Below, piece by piece: positions 7,021 through 15,924 of a stretch of DNA of 34,324 bases. The stretch is taken from NCBI GenBank assembly GCA_902802565.1, contig CADCMP010000006.1, positions 1-34,324 on the forward strand, given 5' to 3'. Made by a program: the position numbers and the translations under genes. The notes under the pieces are model-generated. The model was not told the origin of the DNA, ran no database searches, and worked only from the letters and a program-made list of their open reading frames with translations. Within the stretch, counting starts at the first letter, position 1; each line of letters opens with the position of its first letter. Origin of the DNA: Oscillospiraceae bacterium (GTDB lineage: Bacteria > Bacillota > Clostridia > Oscillospirales > Oscillospiraceae).

Positions 7021-10000
7021 TTATTCGGTGCGAAGTGCTTCCACCGGATCGCTCCGAGCCGCCTTCTTGGAGGGGATCAGTCCTCCGATCATGGTGAGGA
7101 TCACACTGAGGATCACCAGAACGATAGCGGCTCCCAGCGGCAGGAACGCGTTGATATCCACACTGTTCGTCAGATGATGGATGATGGCGTTGCCGGGGAT
7201 CAGCAGCAGCCTCGTAATGATGACGCCAAGAAGTCCGGCCAGCAGTCCGATAAAGAACGTCTCCGCGTTGAAGACGCTGCTGATGTTCTTCTTCGAAGCG
7301 CCGATGGCGCGAAGAATACCGATCTCTTTTCTCCGCTCCAGAACGCTGATAAAGGTGATGACGCCGATCATGATGGAAGATACCACCAGTGAGATGGATA
7401 CGAATGCGATGAGAACATAGCTGATGATGTTGATGATCGTCGTTACGGAACTCATCAGCGCACCGACGATGTCCGTGTAGTTGATGGTCTTGGAATCATC
7501 GCCGGATTCCTGCATCCGCTTGTTGTAGTCGCTGAGCAGGTCGACAATGGCTTCTTTGCTTTCAAAATCCTTCGGATAGATCACAATGGCATTGGGATTA
7601 TCCATGTCGGCATAACCCATCTTCTGAAGGTTCGTCTCAAAGGAACTGGTCTCCGTGGTAAACATGGAGCGCATCAGATCCTGAAGGTCCTGTTCACTCA
7701 TATTCATCTGGAACGCGCTGGCAAAGGCGTTGCCGTCAAAACCGAAAGCATTTCCCATGCTCTCACCAATCTGAGTTATGACCTGTGAAATGTTGTTCTG
7801 AATATTGGTGGCAATCTGTTCCATGACCTTTTCCATGACGGAACCCAGTGCACGGCCGATGGCGCTGTCTTCACTGGTCAGACGGTCCATGACTGCACTG
7901 AGGAAGGCATTCTGCGCACCATTCAGGTTGAACAGTTCGTAGACCCAGGAGCGGATCTGTGCCTGAGATGCCCCGGAGAGCACATACGCGGCAAAGGATC
8001 CGGCAACAGGATCCGGATTTTCCGCACGATAGGCAAGAAAACCGTTCCACAGTTCCTGATACAGATTCTGGAGATCTTCCGGCGCGATCTGAAGATCCAT
8101 CTGTGAAAGCGCCGCATTAAATGCATCCTGCGTGATACCGGGCAGTTCCGCAGCAATCTCGGCAGGATTCTCTGCATCCGACAGATCGATATCGAGATTG
8201 GACAGATCAAATCCGGACATGTCCATGTTGCTGAAGTCCATGGAGCTTCCGTCAAATCCGGAAGAGAATGCGTCTCCGTCGATGCTGAAAGCATTGGCCA
8301 GAGCATTTTCATCGATGGAAAACAGTTTTCCCAGATCCATGGAGGTCTCATCAGCTTCCGCATCGAAGGCCTTTCCGGTAAAGACATTGGTGTCCGGTGA
8401 AGCGAGCTGTGCTTTAACGATCTCACTGCCTGCCGCCTTATCAATGATATGGGAAGTCAGATCCGGAGAGTAAGCAATACCGGTCTGCAGCATGGCGATG
8501 GCAGTTTCCGGCTTTGGTTCCACGATTCCTACGATGGTAATATCTTCTCCGTTGCGGGCAAGATTGTTCATGAAGTCCTTGTCATTGGACTTGTCTTTCC
8601 AAACTCCATACTGGGAATCGTAGGAGAAACAGTCGGCATTGTTAACGAGCTTGAAGGTGATGCCAAGGAAATCTTCATAATCGAAGGTGGAGATATCCTG
8701 AGACAGAATGGCGTCTTTTCCTTCCGAAAAGTCCTTCATGGCAGCATCCAGTTCCGCCGCGTCCTTAAGACCGAGCGTGTAAAGCGTCATATCCGTGACA
8801 CGGGCGTCTTCCGTAAGGACCACAACGGCTTCGTTGTAGTTTTCCGGCCAGTGACCGGCCTTGACATCATACTGAACGGAATACAGATGGTCGCTCTCCG
8901 GAAGGGAATGGAAGATATCGTATAGGCTCTGAAACCCGGTGAACATGGAATTGGACCCGCTGTAGGAAAGTCCCATGGCAGACATGCTCTGATCCGGATT
9001 TACCTGACGGACCGAGTCCTCATTCACTTTAAAAATGATGGGGGAGATGCCATAGTTATACTCAATTGAGTTTACATAGTCATCCATATGGCTCTCATCG
9101 CTGTCAAAATACTCTTTCAGAGACTTAAGATCATTTTTCTGTATGGTAGTAAACATACTGGTCATGGTCTTCATCTCTGTGACCTCTGCCTGCTTGGCCT
9201 TGGCGTCTTCCACGTTTTCCACAAGGCCCATGAGATTGGACATGCTGAAACTGGTGCTGTCGATCTGCAGGGGATACATGGAAAGGGTCTGTTCCTCGAT
9301 GTTCTTGATATAATCATTGACCCCGTTGGACAGTGAAAGGATCAGCGCAATGCCGATGATGCCGATGGAACCGGCGATGGCAACGAGGAATGTGCGCGCT
9401 TTCTTGGTGCGCAGGTTGTTGAAACTCAGGGACAGTGCGGTGCGCCGGGACATGGAGGATTTCCCCATGTTACGGTGCTCCGGTTCCAGGAGTTCGGATT
9501 CTTCCAGCAGAAAAGGATCGGAATCGGACCGGATGGTGCCGTCCCGCAGTTTTACGATGCGGGTCGCATACCGTTCCGCCAGCTCCGGGTTGTGAGTGAC
9601 CATCACCACAAGACGGTCGGACGCCACTTCCTTCAGAAGATCCATGACCTGCAGGCTGGTCTCGCTGTCCAGTGCGCCGGTAGGCTCATCCGCGAGGAGC
9701 ACATCCGGGTCGTTGACCAGGGCACGGGCGATGGCCACACGCTGCATCTGTCCGCCGGAGAGCTGGTTGGGACGTTTGTGCATGTGTTCCTCCAGCCCGA
9801 CTTTTTTCAGTGCATCCATCGCGCGCTGACGGCGGTCCGCCTTGGAGATCCCGCCGATGGTGAGAGCCAGCTCTACGTTGGACAGGACGGACTGATGGGG
9901 GATCAGATTGTAGCTCTGAAACACGAAACCAACAGTATGGTTGCGGTAGGAGTCCCAGTCGCGGTCCTTGTATTTTTTTGTGGAGATTCCGTTGATGATG

Positions 10001-10185
10001 AGGTCACCGGTATCGTAACGGTCCAGACCGCCGATGATGTTCAGCAGGGTGGTCTTTCCGGAACCGCTTGGGCCAAGAATGGCGACGAACTCATTGTCTC
10101 GGAGATTGAGGCTGACTCCGTCCAGTGCCATCTGTTCCAGATCGCCGGTGACGTATTTTTTGGAAATGTTCTTTATCTGCAGCAT
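7021..10185 (-). CDS. ABC transporter ATP-binding/FtsX-type permease fusion, 1054 aa
   Basis: A MacB/LolD-type ATPase is fused to an FtsX-type permease. Residues 1-225 form the ATPase, with Walker [12 protein letters not shown], signature [15 protein letters not shown] and Walker [13 protein letters not shown] membrane segment follows near 258-282, then a very large extracytoplasmic region (about 290-920), then three helices in the last 130 residues around the [17 protein letters not shown] motif of FtsX permeases. The extracytoplasmic part contains an Asp/Leu-rich stretch (about 640-680) that could be a helical stalk. Such proteins act mechanically on envelope substrates or export peptides and lipoproteins rather than importing solutes. 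The start has AGGAG eight bases upstream. Four-helix ATPase/permease fusions of this size can work as homodimers. No partner gene or two-component system is adjacent, so the substrate is unknown. Confidence 0.9.
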   Translation of the reverse strand: MLQIKNISKKYVTGDLEQMALDGVSLNLRDNEFVAILGPSGSGKTTLLNIIGGLDRYDTGDLIINGISTKKYKDRDWDSYRNHTVGFVFQSYNLIPHQSVLSNVELALTIGGISKADRRQRAMDALKKVGLEEHMHKRPNQLSGGQMQRVAIARALVNDPDVLLADEPTGALDSETSLQVMDLLKEVASDRLVVMVTHNPELAERYATRIVKLRDGTIRSDSDPFLLEESELLEPEHRNMGKSSMSRRTALSLSFNNLRTKKARTFLVAIAGSIGIIGIALILSLSNGVNDYIKNIEEQTLSMYPLQIDSTSFSMSNLMGLVENVEDAKAKQAEVTEMKTMTSMFTTIQKNDLKSLKEYFDSDESHMDDYVNSIEYNYGISPIIFKVNEDSVRQVNPDQSMSAMGLSYSGSNSMFTGFQSLYDIFHSLPESDHLYSVQYDVKAGHWPENYNEAVVVLTEDARVTDMTLYTLGLKDAAELDAAMKDFSEGKDAILSQDISTFDYEDFLGITFKLVNNADCFSYDSQYGVWKDKSNDKDFMNNLARNGEDITIVGIVEPKPETAIAMLQTGIAYSPDLTSHIIDKAAGSEIVKAQLASPDTNVFTGKAFDAEADETSMDLGKLFSIDENALANAFSIDGDAFSSGFDGSSMDFSNMDMSGFDLSNLDIDLSDAENPAEIAAELPGITQDAFNAALSQMDLQIAPEDLQNLYQELWNGFLAYRAENPDPVAGSFAAYVLSGASQAQIRSWVYELFNLNGAQNAFLSAVMDRLTSEDSAIGRALGSVMEKVMEQIATNIQNNISQVITQIGESMGNAFGFDGNAFASAFQMNMSEQDLQDLMRSMFTTETSSFETNLQKMGYADMDNPNAIVIYPKDFESKEAIVDLLSDYNKRMQESGDDSKTINYTDIVGALMSSVTTIINIISYVLIAFVSISLVVSSIMIGVITFISVLERRKEIGILRAIGASKKNISSVFNAETFFIGLLAGLLGVIITRLLLIPGNAIIHHLTNSVDINAFLPLGAAIVLVILSVILTMIGGLIPSKKAARSDPVEALRTE

Positions 10186-10229
10186 GAAGTTCTGCGCTCC
10201 TGTCTGTTAGCATACAATAATATTGAGAA

Positions 10230-10238
10230 ATTATATCA
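10230..10238 (-). promoter_or_regulatory. Extended -10 promoter of the ABC fusion gene
   Basis: Minus-strand TGATATAAT is a perfect extended -10 (TATAAT at 10230-10235) about 45 bases before the start at 10185. No strong -35 is present. Between it and the rightward promoter at 10374 nothing else is recognised. Confidence 0.5.
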
Positions 10239-10373
10239 TATGAAAATGACGAATGGTTGAAGGGTAACAACAAATAACAAGAAATGCACATTTGAGGGGA
10301 TGGTGTCTCTCTGGAAGGCCGTGGATCAACGACCGGTTCAGAAAATGAGATGGAAAATAATGGCTCTTTCTGA

Positions 10374-10402
10374 TTGAAATAAAACGGTCCTGCTGTTATA
10401 CT
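10374..10402 (+). promoter_or_regulatory. Sigma-A promoter of the SGNH hydrolase gene
   Basis: TTGAAA (10374-10379) and TATACT (10397-10402) are 17 bases apart, and TGT precedes the -10. The expected leader is about 90-110 bases and can form an imperfect hairpin from GAATAC at 10442-10447 and GTATTC at 10461-10466. Confidence 0.6.
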
Positions 10403-10495
10403 TTTCGGGAACGGCCATTAACCCGCGGTTTTTGAACACGAGAATACGGTCCGAGCGGTTGTATTCTTTTCATCATACCGGGTCCGGACGTTCGA

Positions 10496-12001
10496 ATGAC
10501 GGGAAAGGAGGTGGCAGGTATCAGAGAGAATGATTTTGAGAAAAACCGGCAGATTTGGATCAAGTTTGCGAGGACGGCATGCATGGTGTGCCTTGGCCTG
10601 ACGGTCATGGCTTCGGCTGCTCTGGCAGACGAATCGGAACCGGCGGAGCAGACCTCAGAGGAATCTTCTTTTGTTGATGTTGTCAAAAACGTTTCCTCTA
10701 CCATCGATGGAATCAAAACAATGGTTCTGGAGAATGAGAAAAAAGACATCTTCCAGAAAGACGATGGTCCCGGAGATCTTGGCTCGTTGGTTACGGATCT
10801 GGCGGAAAGTGCTACTGCTGTGACCGTGAAGAATGCTGTTTCCGGTGCGGAAGAGCAGGCATATGAATCGGTAAGAGAGACCAGAAGTTTTCTCAGCAGC
10901 AATTCCGACGTCAACGGAGCAGTGAAAGAAGCTGCATCCGGACCCCGAAGCGCTATCGATTCTGCATATGACTTCGCAGAGGAACAGGTTTCAAACAACA
11001 GACCGACCGTTGCGGATACGCAGGGCAAAGATATCCGGGTGTATACGTCTATTGGTGACAGTGTTCAGTCCGGATGCGGTCTGGAGGAATATGCAACCTA
11101 TGGACAGATCGTCGTGGCGAATGAGAATATTCGCGGGTCCGCTCCTGTTCTTGTAGGACGGGCAATCGGCGCCGATAAGGTCAATCAACTGCATATGCCA
11201 GGCGCGAGATCGACGGAGATCCGATATATTCTGGACGATGAGTACGATGGTGACTGGATCACCGACGGACAGTCGTATTATCTGTCAGATGGTGTTCTTG
11301 GAAAAGAGCATCTGGACAGCTGGAAAGAAGAATACCAGAACGCGGTCCGGGAATCGGATGTCGTTGTTCTGGATTTTGGATTCAATGATTTCTGGGTGCC
11401 CTGGTACGGTGCCATGTATGATGTGGCAGGCGACGGACGGCTTCCGTGGGATGATATGACCCCATGGGAACGTGTCGAACGGATGGGCTCCTTCGGTGCT
11501 CTGGCAGACACACTGGCATCGGTAGGACGTGCGTATATTTTCAATCCGACGAACTGGTGGATTTATGATCTGAAGTTTGCAGATTCGATTTTAAAGTTTG
11601 CGGTGGATTATCCCGTGAACTGTTTCGCAATCACGGACAGCATCTATGATCTGAATCCGGATGCAACGCTGTTGATCTGCATCGGATACAATCCCATGGA
11701 AGGCTGGGATCTCGTACCGGCATGGGACGACAATCTGGTGGGCGATGTTCTCGGAGTGGTATTCGCTGCACACGATATCGCCAAGATCGCGGCATTTCTC
11801 AGTTATCCAGGGGAAGCTGCACTGGTGGATATGCGGCATGTCGATGTCATTACGGACAATACGATGATCTTCGTGTTTGAAAAGATGACCATCGATGATA
11901 CCGGATTCAACCCGCACCCCACCGTTCGGGGATCCGAACAGGTCGCAAGTCAGATCCTGAAGGCGCTGGGACGTGGAACGCCCTATGCGACCATCGATTA
12001 A
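10496..12001 (+). CDS. Secreted SGNH/GDSL-family hydrolase
   Basis: This protein of about 500 residues has a signal peptide (hydrophobic stretch around MVCLGLTVMASAALA with a likely cut before DESE). A Ser/Glu/Asp-rich region of about 130 residues without recognised domains comes next. The rest is an SGNH esterase domain. Catalytic blocks are SIGDSVQSG (Ser189), DFGFND (Asn297) and NPHPTVRG (His474). The usual Asp three residues before the histidine is not present, as in some secreted lipase-like members. It probably removes acyl or acetyl groups from a wall polymer or glycan outside the cell. The start is uncertain. The ATG at 10496 has no ribosome site, while a perfect AAAGGAGGT lies inside the frame at 10504-10512, eight bases before an in-frame ATC at 10520. 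Numbering here uses 10496. Confidence 0.8.
   Translation: MTGKEVAGIRENDFEKNRQIWIKFARTACMVCLGLTVMASAALADESEPAEQTSEESSFVDVVKNVSSTIDGIKTMVLENEKKDIFQKDDGPGDLGSLVTDLAESATAVTVKNAVSGAEEQAYESVRETRSFLSSNSDVNGAVKEAASGPRSAIDSAYDFAEEQVSNNRPTVADTQGKDIRVYTSIGDSVQSGCGLEEYATYGQIVVANENIRGSAPVLVGRAIGADKVNQLHMPGARSTEIRYILDDEYDGDWITDGQSYYLSDGVLGKEHLDSWKEEYQNAVRESDVVVLDFGFNDFWVPWYGAMYDVAGDGRLPWDDMTPWERVERMGSFGALADTLASVGRAYIFNPTNWWIYDLKFADSILKFAVDYPVNCFAITDSIYDLNPDATLLICIGYNPMEGWDLVPAWDDNLVGDVLGVVFAAHDIAKIAAFLSYPGEAALVDMRHVDVITDNTMIFVFEKMTIDDTGFNPHPTVRGSEQVASQILKALGRGTPYATID
10504..10522 (+). promoter_or_regulatory. Strong Shine-Dalgarno inside the annotated frame, possible AUC start
   Basis: AAAGGAGGT at 10504-10512 matches the anti-Shine-Dalgarno perfectly and points to the codon ATC at 10520-10522. 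No ATG, GTG or TTG lies in frame at normal spacing after it. A start here gives a more normal signal peptide of about 36 residues. Confidence 0.45.
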
Positions 12002-12015
12002 AGACCGAAACGATA

Positions 12016-12050
12016 AAAAACTGGAATCACTTCTGATTCCAGTTTTTTGT
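12016..12050. terminator. Bidirectional intrinsic terminator
   Basis: A 14-bp stem (12016-12029 with 12034-12047) with loop CTTC is flanked by A and T runs. It ends both the hydrolase gene and the leftward ABC/regulator operon. Confidence 0.9.
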
Positions 12051-12058
12051 CATTTTTT

Positions 12059-12496
12059 TTACGGTTCGGGATTAATGGACATGTATTCCATAGCTTTTTT
12101 CATACCCGTTTCAAATACCTCCGCAGGAACCAGCGCGATACCATGTTCATCACTGAGAACGATCAGGCGCTGCCCGCCGGTAAGACCAAAGCGATCCCTT
12201 GTGCCTTTCGGAATGACGATCTGTCCTCGGTCGTTTACCGTCACGGAACCCCAAATGTTTTTTCCTTTTGGTGCCGGTGGGATCGTCCCGAACCCGTCCA
12301 CGGTCTCTGTACGGATCAGGCCGTCGATGGTGATTCCATAAACATCCGCCAGACGGCTGCATTTTTCCACATCCGGAATGGTCGCACCGCTTTCCCACTT
12401 GGCGTACGCCTGGCGTGAGATCCCGATCTTTTCAGCAATCTCTTCCTGGGAAAACCCATGGATATTGCGGAGCATCATCAAATTATCATTCAGCAT
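12059..12496 (-). CDS. XRE-family HTH regulator with C-terminal AbrB/SpoVT-like domain
   Basis: This 145-residue DNA-binding protein combines two different DNA-binding folds. Residues 3-58 form an XRE helix-turn-helix (SQEEIAEKIGISRQAYAKWESG). Residues about 78-125 match the swapped-hairpin AbrB/MazE type (GSVTVNDRGQIVIPKGTRDRFGL). The start at 12496 was chosen because GAGGAG lies eight bases upstream; an in-frame GTG at 12505 overlaps that site. The stop of the preceding permease is only 12 bases away, so the regulator closes an operon with an ABC exporter and probably controls it. The AbrB half may act as the dimer or tetramer module that also contacts DNA. The signal it senses is not apparent. 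Confidence 0.85.
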   Translation of the reverse strand: MLNDNLMMLRNIHGFSQEEIAEKIGISRQAYAKWESGATIPDVEKCSRLADVYGITIDGLIRTETVDGFGTIPPAPKGKNIWGSVTVNDRGQIVIPKGTRDRFGLTGGQRLIVLSDEHGIALVPAEVFETGMKKAMEYMSINPEP

Positions 12497-12508
12497 TGCA
12501 GGCACTCC

Positions 12509-13162
12509 TCATAAATCAATTCGTTCAAAATGTTTGCAGGCATTTCTGCATGAAAGTGCTGTCATCAGCAAGAAAATTATGACTCCGATTACGAAAAGAA
12601 TCAACTGCTTTGCGATATGATCGGTACCAAAAGCATTCAGCCACTCCAGACCCGGTACATGATGCAGCGCCTCTGCGAGGATTATTACGAGGAACGTTAC
12701 GATGATAAAGATCACGAACGGACGCCCGAACTTATAGGCTGTTTTGAAGAACCCATCGACAAAGATCCAGTTGAACAGACCGAAAATCACGAAAGCAGCA
12801 CCAAGGGCAAAGAAATTGGCATTCATCAATGCGTTGCCGGCATATACGGAACTCCGGGAGAAAACCGTCATCCGCAGGACGACAGCCAGTGCCATCAATG
12901 CAAGAGAACAGATTTCGATCAGACATACAAACAGATATCTTCCTTTGACCACGTCTTTCTTGGCAACCGGAAGCAAAGTGGAAAACACAATGTCATTTGC
13001 CTCTCTGGCAGTCTGGAAACTCTGAAATATACCCAGTGCCACAAAAAATGCTCCGCAGAGTATGGGATAGCCTGGAATAAAAAACATCAGGCCAAACAGG
13101 ATAAACAGGTAAGAGAGCACGGAGGAACTGAGTTTCATTTCTTTCAACAGAATATTATTCAT
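12509..13162 (-). CDS. ABC-2 type transporter permease
   Basis: A 217-residue membrane protein with about six hydrophobic segments that resembles the ABC-2 permease family found with single-ATPase exporters (PF13346-like). The conserved stretch FQTAREANDIVFSTLLPVAKKDVVKGRYL lies after the second helix, as in that family. The start at 13162 was chosen over an upstream GTG because GGAAGGCGG lies eight bases before it. The gene overlaps the end of the ATPase gene by eight bases, which implies translational coupling and a two-subunit transporter. The substrate is unknown. Similar systems often confer resistance to lantibiotics or other peptides. Confidence 0.8.
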   Translation of the reverse strand: MNNILLKEMKLSSSVLSYLFILFGLMFFIPGYPILCGAFFVALGIFQSFQTAREANDIVFSTLLPVAKKDVVKGRYLFVCLIEICSLALMALAVVLRMTVFSRSSVYAGNALMNANFFALGAAFVIFGLFNWIFVDGFFKTAYKFGRPFVIFIIVTFLVIILAEALHHVPGLEWLNAFGTDHIAKQLILFVIGVIIFLLMTALSCRNACKHFERIDL

Positions 13163-13877
13163 GAAATACACCGCCTTCCATCCGAAGCATTGTTTCTTCC
13201 AGACTCTCGCCTTCGTTGGAATGCTGCCGGATAAAGTCTTCTTTGGGCATGGCCGCGACTATTTTTCCTTTCGATATATATACAATGTTGTCAGCACATT
13301 TCTCAATATCGGAAATGATGTGAGTAGAGAAGAATACGGCCACACCTTCTTTTTTCAGCTCGGAAAAAATGTCCAGGATTTCATTGCGGGAGAACGGGTC
13401 GAGACCACTTGTAGGTTCATCCAGGATAAGCACTTCCGATCGGTGGGAGAGAGCGAGAAGAAGGTTCAGCTTCACCTTCATTCCCTCCGAAAGCTCCAGC
13501 GGAGTTTTCGACTCATCCAGACCAAACAGATTCAGATACCTGCGATAAGTATCTTCGTCCCAGGTCTCATAGAACCGTTTTACTATATCGACAATGTCCC
13601 GGATCTTCTTTCTCGGATACCAGCTGACCGTTCCCGTGGAATACCCGATGAGTTTTTTGATCTCCGTCTCATTGCCGATTAAAGGCTTTCCAAAATAGGA
13701 TACGCTGCCGCCGTCCAGATGGATCAGATTCAGCATTGCCTTAATGGTGGTCGTTTTACCGGCACCGTTTCTTCCGACAAAACCTGTTATCTTCCCACCT
13801 TCGAGACTGAAGGATACATCCGACAGCTCGAAGGAAGGGTATCGTTTCACAAGATGCTGCACTTCCGCAATCATCAT
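13155..13877 (-). CDS. ABC transporter ATP-binding protein (exporter type)
   Basis: The 240-residue ATPase partners the following permease. It has Walker A GRNGAGKTTTIKAML, signature LSEGMKVKLNLLLALS, Walker B VLILDEPTSGLDPFSR and the switch histidine in FFSTHIISDIEKC. The signature LSEGM departs from LSGGQ, as is common in this exporter group (YtrB/YxlF/BcrA-like). The start at 13877 (ATG ATG) follows GGAGG by five or eight bases, depending on which ATG is used. It is the first gene of a three-gene leftward operon with the permease and the XRE-AbrB regulator. No convincing promoter was found between 13878 and 14026. Confidence 0.9.
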   Translation of the reverse strand: MMIAEVQHLVKRYPSFELSDVSFSLEGGKITGFVGRNGAGKTTTIKAMLNLIHLDGGSVSYFGKPLIGNETEIKKLIGYSTGTVSWYPRKKIRDIVDIVKRFYETWDEDTYRRYLNLFGLDESKTPLELSEGMKVKLNLLLALSHRSEVLILDEPTSGLDPFSRNEILDIFSELKKEGVAVFFSTHIISDIEKCADNIVYISKGKIVAAMPKEDFIRQHSNEGESLEETMLRMEGGVFHE

Positions 13878-14026
13878 AAAAACCTCCAAATGTTTGATTT
13901 CTGTGATTATTGTAATCTGCGGTTGCGCATGATTCCACCAACCGATCATTACAGTTTTTTGTGTTTTTTGTTATGTTTGGTTGCGGAACAGAACGGATCA
14001 GACGGGCATAAAACACTCTGTGAATG

Positions 14027-14060
14027 AAAAAACCCTGAAACCGAAAGCGGTTTCAGGGTT
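14027..14060 (-). terminator. Intrinsic terminator of the rplM-rpsI operon
   Basis: A 13-bp stem (14031-14043 with 14048-14060) is followed on the minus strand by a run of Ts from 14032 to 14027. It lies about 20 bases after the rpsI stop. Confidence 0.9.
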
Positions 14061-14079
14061 CTGTTCATTCGATATGAAG

Positions 14080-14490
14080 TTAACGTTTGGAGAACTGCGG
14101 AGCACGACGTGCGGCTTTGAGGCCGTACTTTTTACGTTCTTTCATTCTCGGGTCACGAGTCAGGAAACCAGCGGCTTTCAGAGCTGCACGATAGGAAGGA
14201 TCTACTTCCAGAAGAGCTCTTGCAATACCATGACGGATTGCGCCTGCCTGTCCGCTGACACCGCCGCCGGAAACATTTGCTTCGACGTCGACTTTGTCAA
14301 CCGTGTTGGTCTCAACCAGAGGCTGACGAACGATGAGCTTCAGAGTATCCAGTCCGAAGTAATCGTCGATATCACGGCCGTTGATCACGATTTTGCCAGT
14401 GCCGCCCGGGATGAGGTGTACACGAGCAACTGAGGACTTTCTGCGTCCTGTTCCATACATATAAGGTCTTTTAGACTGATAAGTTGCCAT
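14080..14490 (-). CDS. rpsI: 30S ribosomal protein S9
   Basis: The 136-residue protein is ribosomal protein S9 of the small subunit, whose C-terminal tail reaches the P-site tRNA. The hallmark [14 protein letters not shown] near the N-terminus, the [20 protein letters not shown] segment and the basic tail ending FSKR are all present. It begins [15 protein letters not shown], a few residues longer than most S9 proteins. It is separated from rplM by 15 bases and shares its promoter at 15017-15045. This pairing is the standard bacterial rplM-rpsI operon. Confidence 0.98.
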   Translation of the reverse strand: MATYQSKRPYMYGTGRRKSSVARVHLIPGGTGKIVINGRDIDDYFGLDTLKLIVRQPLVETNTVDKVDVEANVSGGGVSGQAGAIRHGIARALLEVDPSYRAALKAAGFLTRDPRMKERKKYGLKAARRAPQFSKR

Positions 14491-14505
14491 TCTTTCTTAC
14501 CTCCC

Positions 14506-14934
14506 TTAGCGATCCCAGACTTCAGGTTTCTGAGCTGCATGGTCATGTTCCGGACCTGCGAAGATTCTCAGACGCTTCAGCTGCCACTGAGCGATGGTGT
14601 TCTTCTGAAGCATGCCTTTGACAGCCAGCTTCATAGCCAGTTCGGGCTTGGTCTCCATGAGACGTTTGTACTGAGTCTCGTGAAGTCCTCCGGGCCAACC
14701 GGAGTGGGTGCGGTAATACTTCTGGGTCAGCTTGTTGCCGGTCAGAACTGCATCTTTCGCATTGATGATGATGACATAGTCACCGCAGTCAACATGCGGG
14801 GTGTAGTCGGTCTTCAGCTTTCCGCGGAGCAGGTCTGCTGCAATTGCTGCAGTTTTGCCCATGGGCTTGCCTGCTGCATCAAGGATGTACCATTTGCGCT
14901 GTACGGTTTCCTTGGTCAACATTGTCGTAGACAT
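14506..14934 (-). CDS. rplM: 50S ribosomal protein L13
   Basis: The 142-residue protein is large-subunit protein L13, an early assembly protein. Typical segments are RKWYILDAAGKPMGKTAAIAA, DYVIIINAKDAVLTGNKLTQK and YRTHSGWPGG followed by KGMLQKN. The start at 14934 was chosen because GGAGG lies seven bases upstream and homologues start here; the open frame extends further upstream only by chance. It leads the operon with rpsI. The leader of about 76 bases contains a small hairpin that may be the L13 autoregulatory leader. Confidence 0.98.
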   Translation of the reverse strand: MSTTMLTKETVQRKWYILDAAGKPMGKTAAIAADLLRGKLKTDYTPHVDCGDYVIIINAKDAVLTGNKLTQKYYRTHSGWPGGLHETQYKRLMETKPELAMKLAVKGMLQKNTIAQWQLKRLRIFAGPEHDHAAQKPEVWDR

Positions 14935-14980
14935 GTGCTTGCCTCCATATAAATGAAATAAAAATTTTTGACAATTCAAA

Positions 14981-15013
14981 GATGCGCAACTACAATGACG
15001 ATAAATGCGCTCT
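14981..15013 (-). ncRNA. Candidate ribosomal L13 leader hairpin
   Basis: The predicted 5' end of the rplM transcript folds as AGAGCGCA pairing with TGCGCATCT (bulged A), near 15006-15013 and 14980-14988. L13 leaders that bind L13 are known in Firmicutes at this position. The match here is by position and general shape only. Confidence 0.35.
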
Positions 15014-15016
15014 ATC

Positions 15017-15045
15017 TTTATAACATAGTGACAAGACGGAGTCAA
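15017..15045 (-). promoter_or_regulatory. Strong sigma-A promoter of rplM-rpsI
   Basis: On the minus strand TTGACT (15040-15045) and TATAAA (15017-15022) are exactly 17 bases apart. Transcription would start near 15010, about 76 bases before the rplM ATG. Confidence 0.75.
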
Positions 15046-15144
15046 ACAAAATTTTTATCAGTACACAAAAAACTCTTTAAAACGCCAGAAATCTCTGAAA
15101 TTCTCGTTAAATCTCGGTTTCGATTTTAAAAATGGAGGGGTCGT

Positions 15145-15894
15145 ATGGCTGAAACAATACTGAATAATTTTACCAGCACCGTAAGAAAAGCGGTGGATGA
15201 GTATCATATGATCGAGGAAGGGGATAAGATCGCCGTAGGGATCTCCGGAGGGAAGGACTCCATGCTGCTCCTAGCATCTCTGCATCATCTGTCAACCTTT
15301 TACCCGTATCACTTCGACGTGGAAGCGGTTACCATCGATCTTGGTTTTGAGGGAATGGACTTCACTCCCGTGCAGGAATACTGCGATAATCTGGGGATCC
15401 GTTATGTTCTGGAAAAAACGGATATCCGTGAGATCGTTTTTGATATCCGCAAAGAAGACAATCCCTGTGCCCTGTGTGCGAAGATGCGGCGCGGTGCACT
15501 GAACAACATCATCAAGACCCACGGATTTACGAAATTGGCATTGGGGCATCATTTCGACGATGCCGTGGAGACCTTCATGCTGTCACTGGTATTTGAAGGA
15601 CGTCTGACCTGTTTCCGGCCTGTGACCTATATGGACCGCTCCGGGGTGACTCAGATCCGTCCTCTCATCTACGCAGGGGAACAGCGGATCACCAATGTGG
15701 CCAAACTGCTGGATCTTCCCATCGTGGAAAACCCGTGCCCCATGGACAAGAACAGCAAACGGTATGAGATCAAAAACATGCTCAGGGAAATGAGCAAGGA
15801 TTATCCGGACCTCAAGACCAAGGTGTTCGGCGCGCTGCAGCGCTATCCCATGCCGGGCTGGGAACCGGACCGGAACAGAAGGGAATACGAATGA
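15145..15894 (+). CDS. ttcA: TtcA-like tRNA 2-thiolation ATPase (PP-loop)
   Basis: The 249-residue cytoplasmic enzyme belongs to the TtcA/TtuA PP-loop family, which activates a tRNA base with ATP and inserts sulfur. In TtcA the product is 2-thiocytidine at position 32. The PP-loop VGISGGKDSMLLL is near residues 31-43. Three cysteines that would hold the iron-sulfur cluster are present: two in CALCAKMRRG (about 110-113) and one in ENPCPMD. The LALGHHFDDAVET segment is also typical. GGAGGGG precedes the ATG at suitable spacing. No obvious promoter was found in the AT-rich 100 bases upstream. The exact tRNA target in clostridia is less certain than the family. Confidence 0.9.
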   Translation: MAETILNNFTSTVRKAVDEYHMIEEGDKIAVGISGGKDSMLLLASLHHLSTFYPYHFDVEAVTIDLGFEGMDFTPVQEYCDNLGIRYVLEKTDIREIVFDIRKEDNPCALCAKMRRGALNNIIKTHGFTKLALGHHFDDAVETFMLSLVFEGRLTCFRPVTYMDRSGVTQIRPLIYAGEQRITNVAKLLDLPIVENPCPMDKNSKRYEIKNMLREMSKDYPDLKTKVFGALQRYPMPGWEPDRNRREYE

Positions 15895-15924
15895 AAAAAC
15901 TCTGCCATCGGCAGAGTTTTTCTG
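15895..15924. terminator. Bidirectional intrinsic terminator
   Basis: A 12-bp stem (15895-15906 with 15910-15921) with loop ATC overlaps the end of the ttcA gene and precedes the stop of the convergent gene at 15925. A and T runs lie on both sides. Confidence 0.88.

Noticed and set aside
10239..10373. Possible small RNA or small gene between two divergent promoters
   Set aside because: No stable hairpin with U-tract and no open frame with a ribosome site was found.
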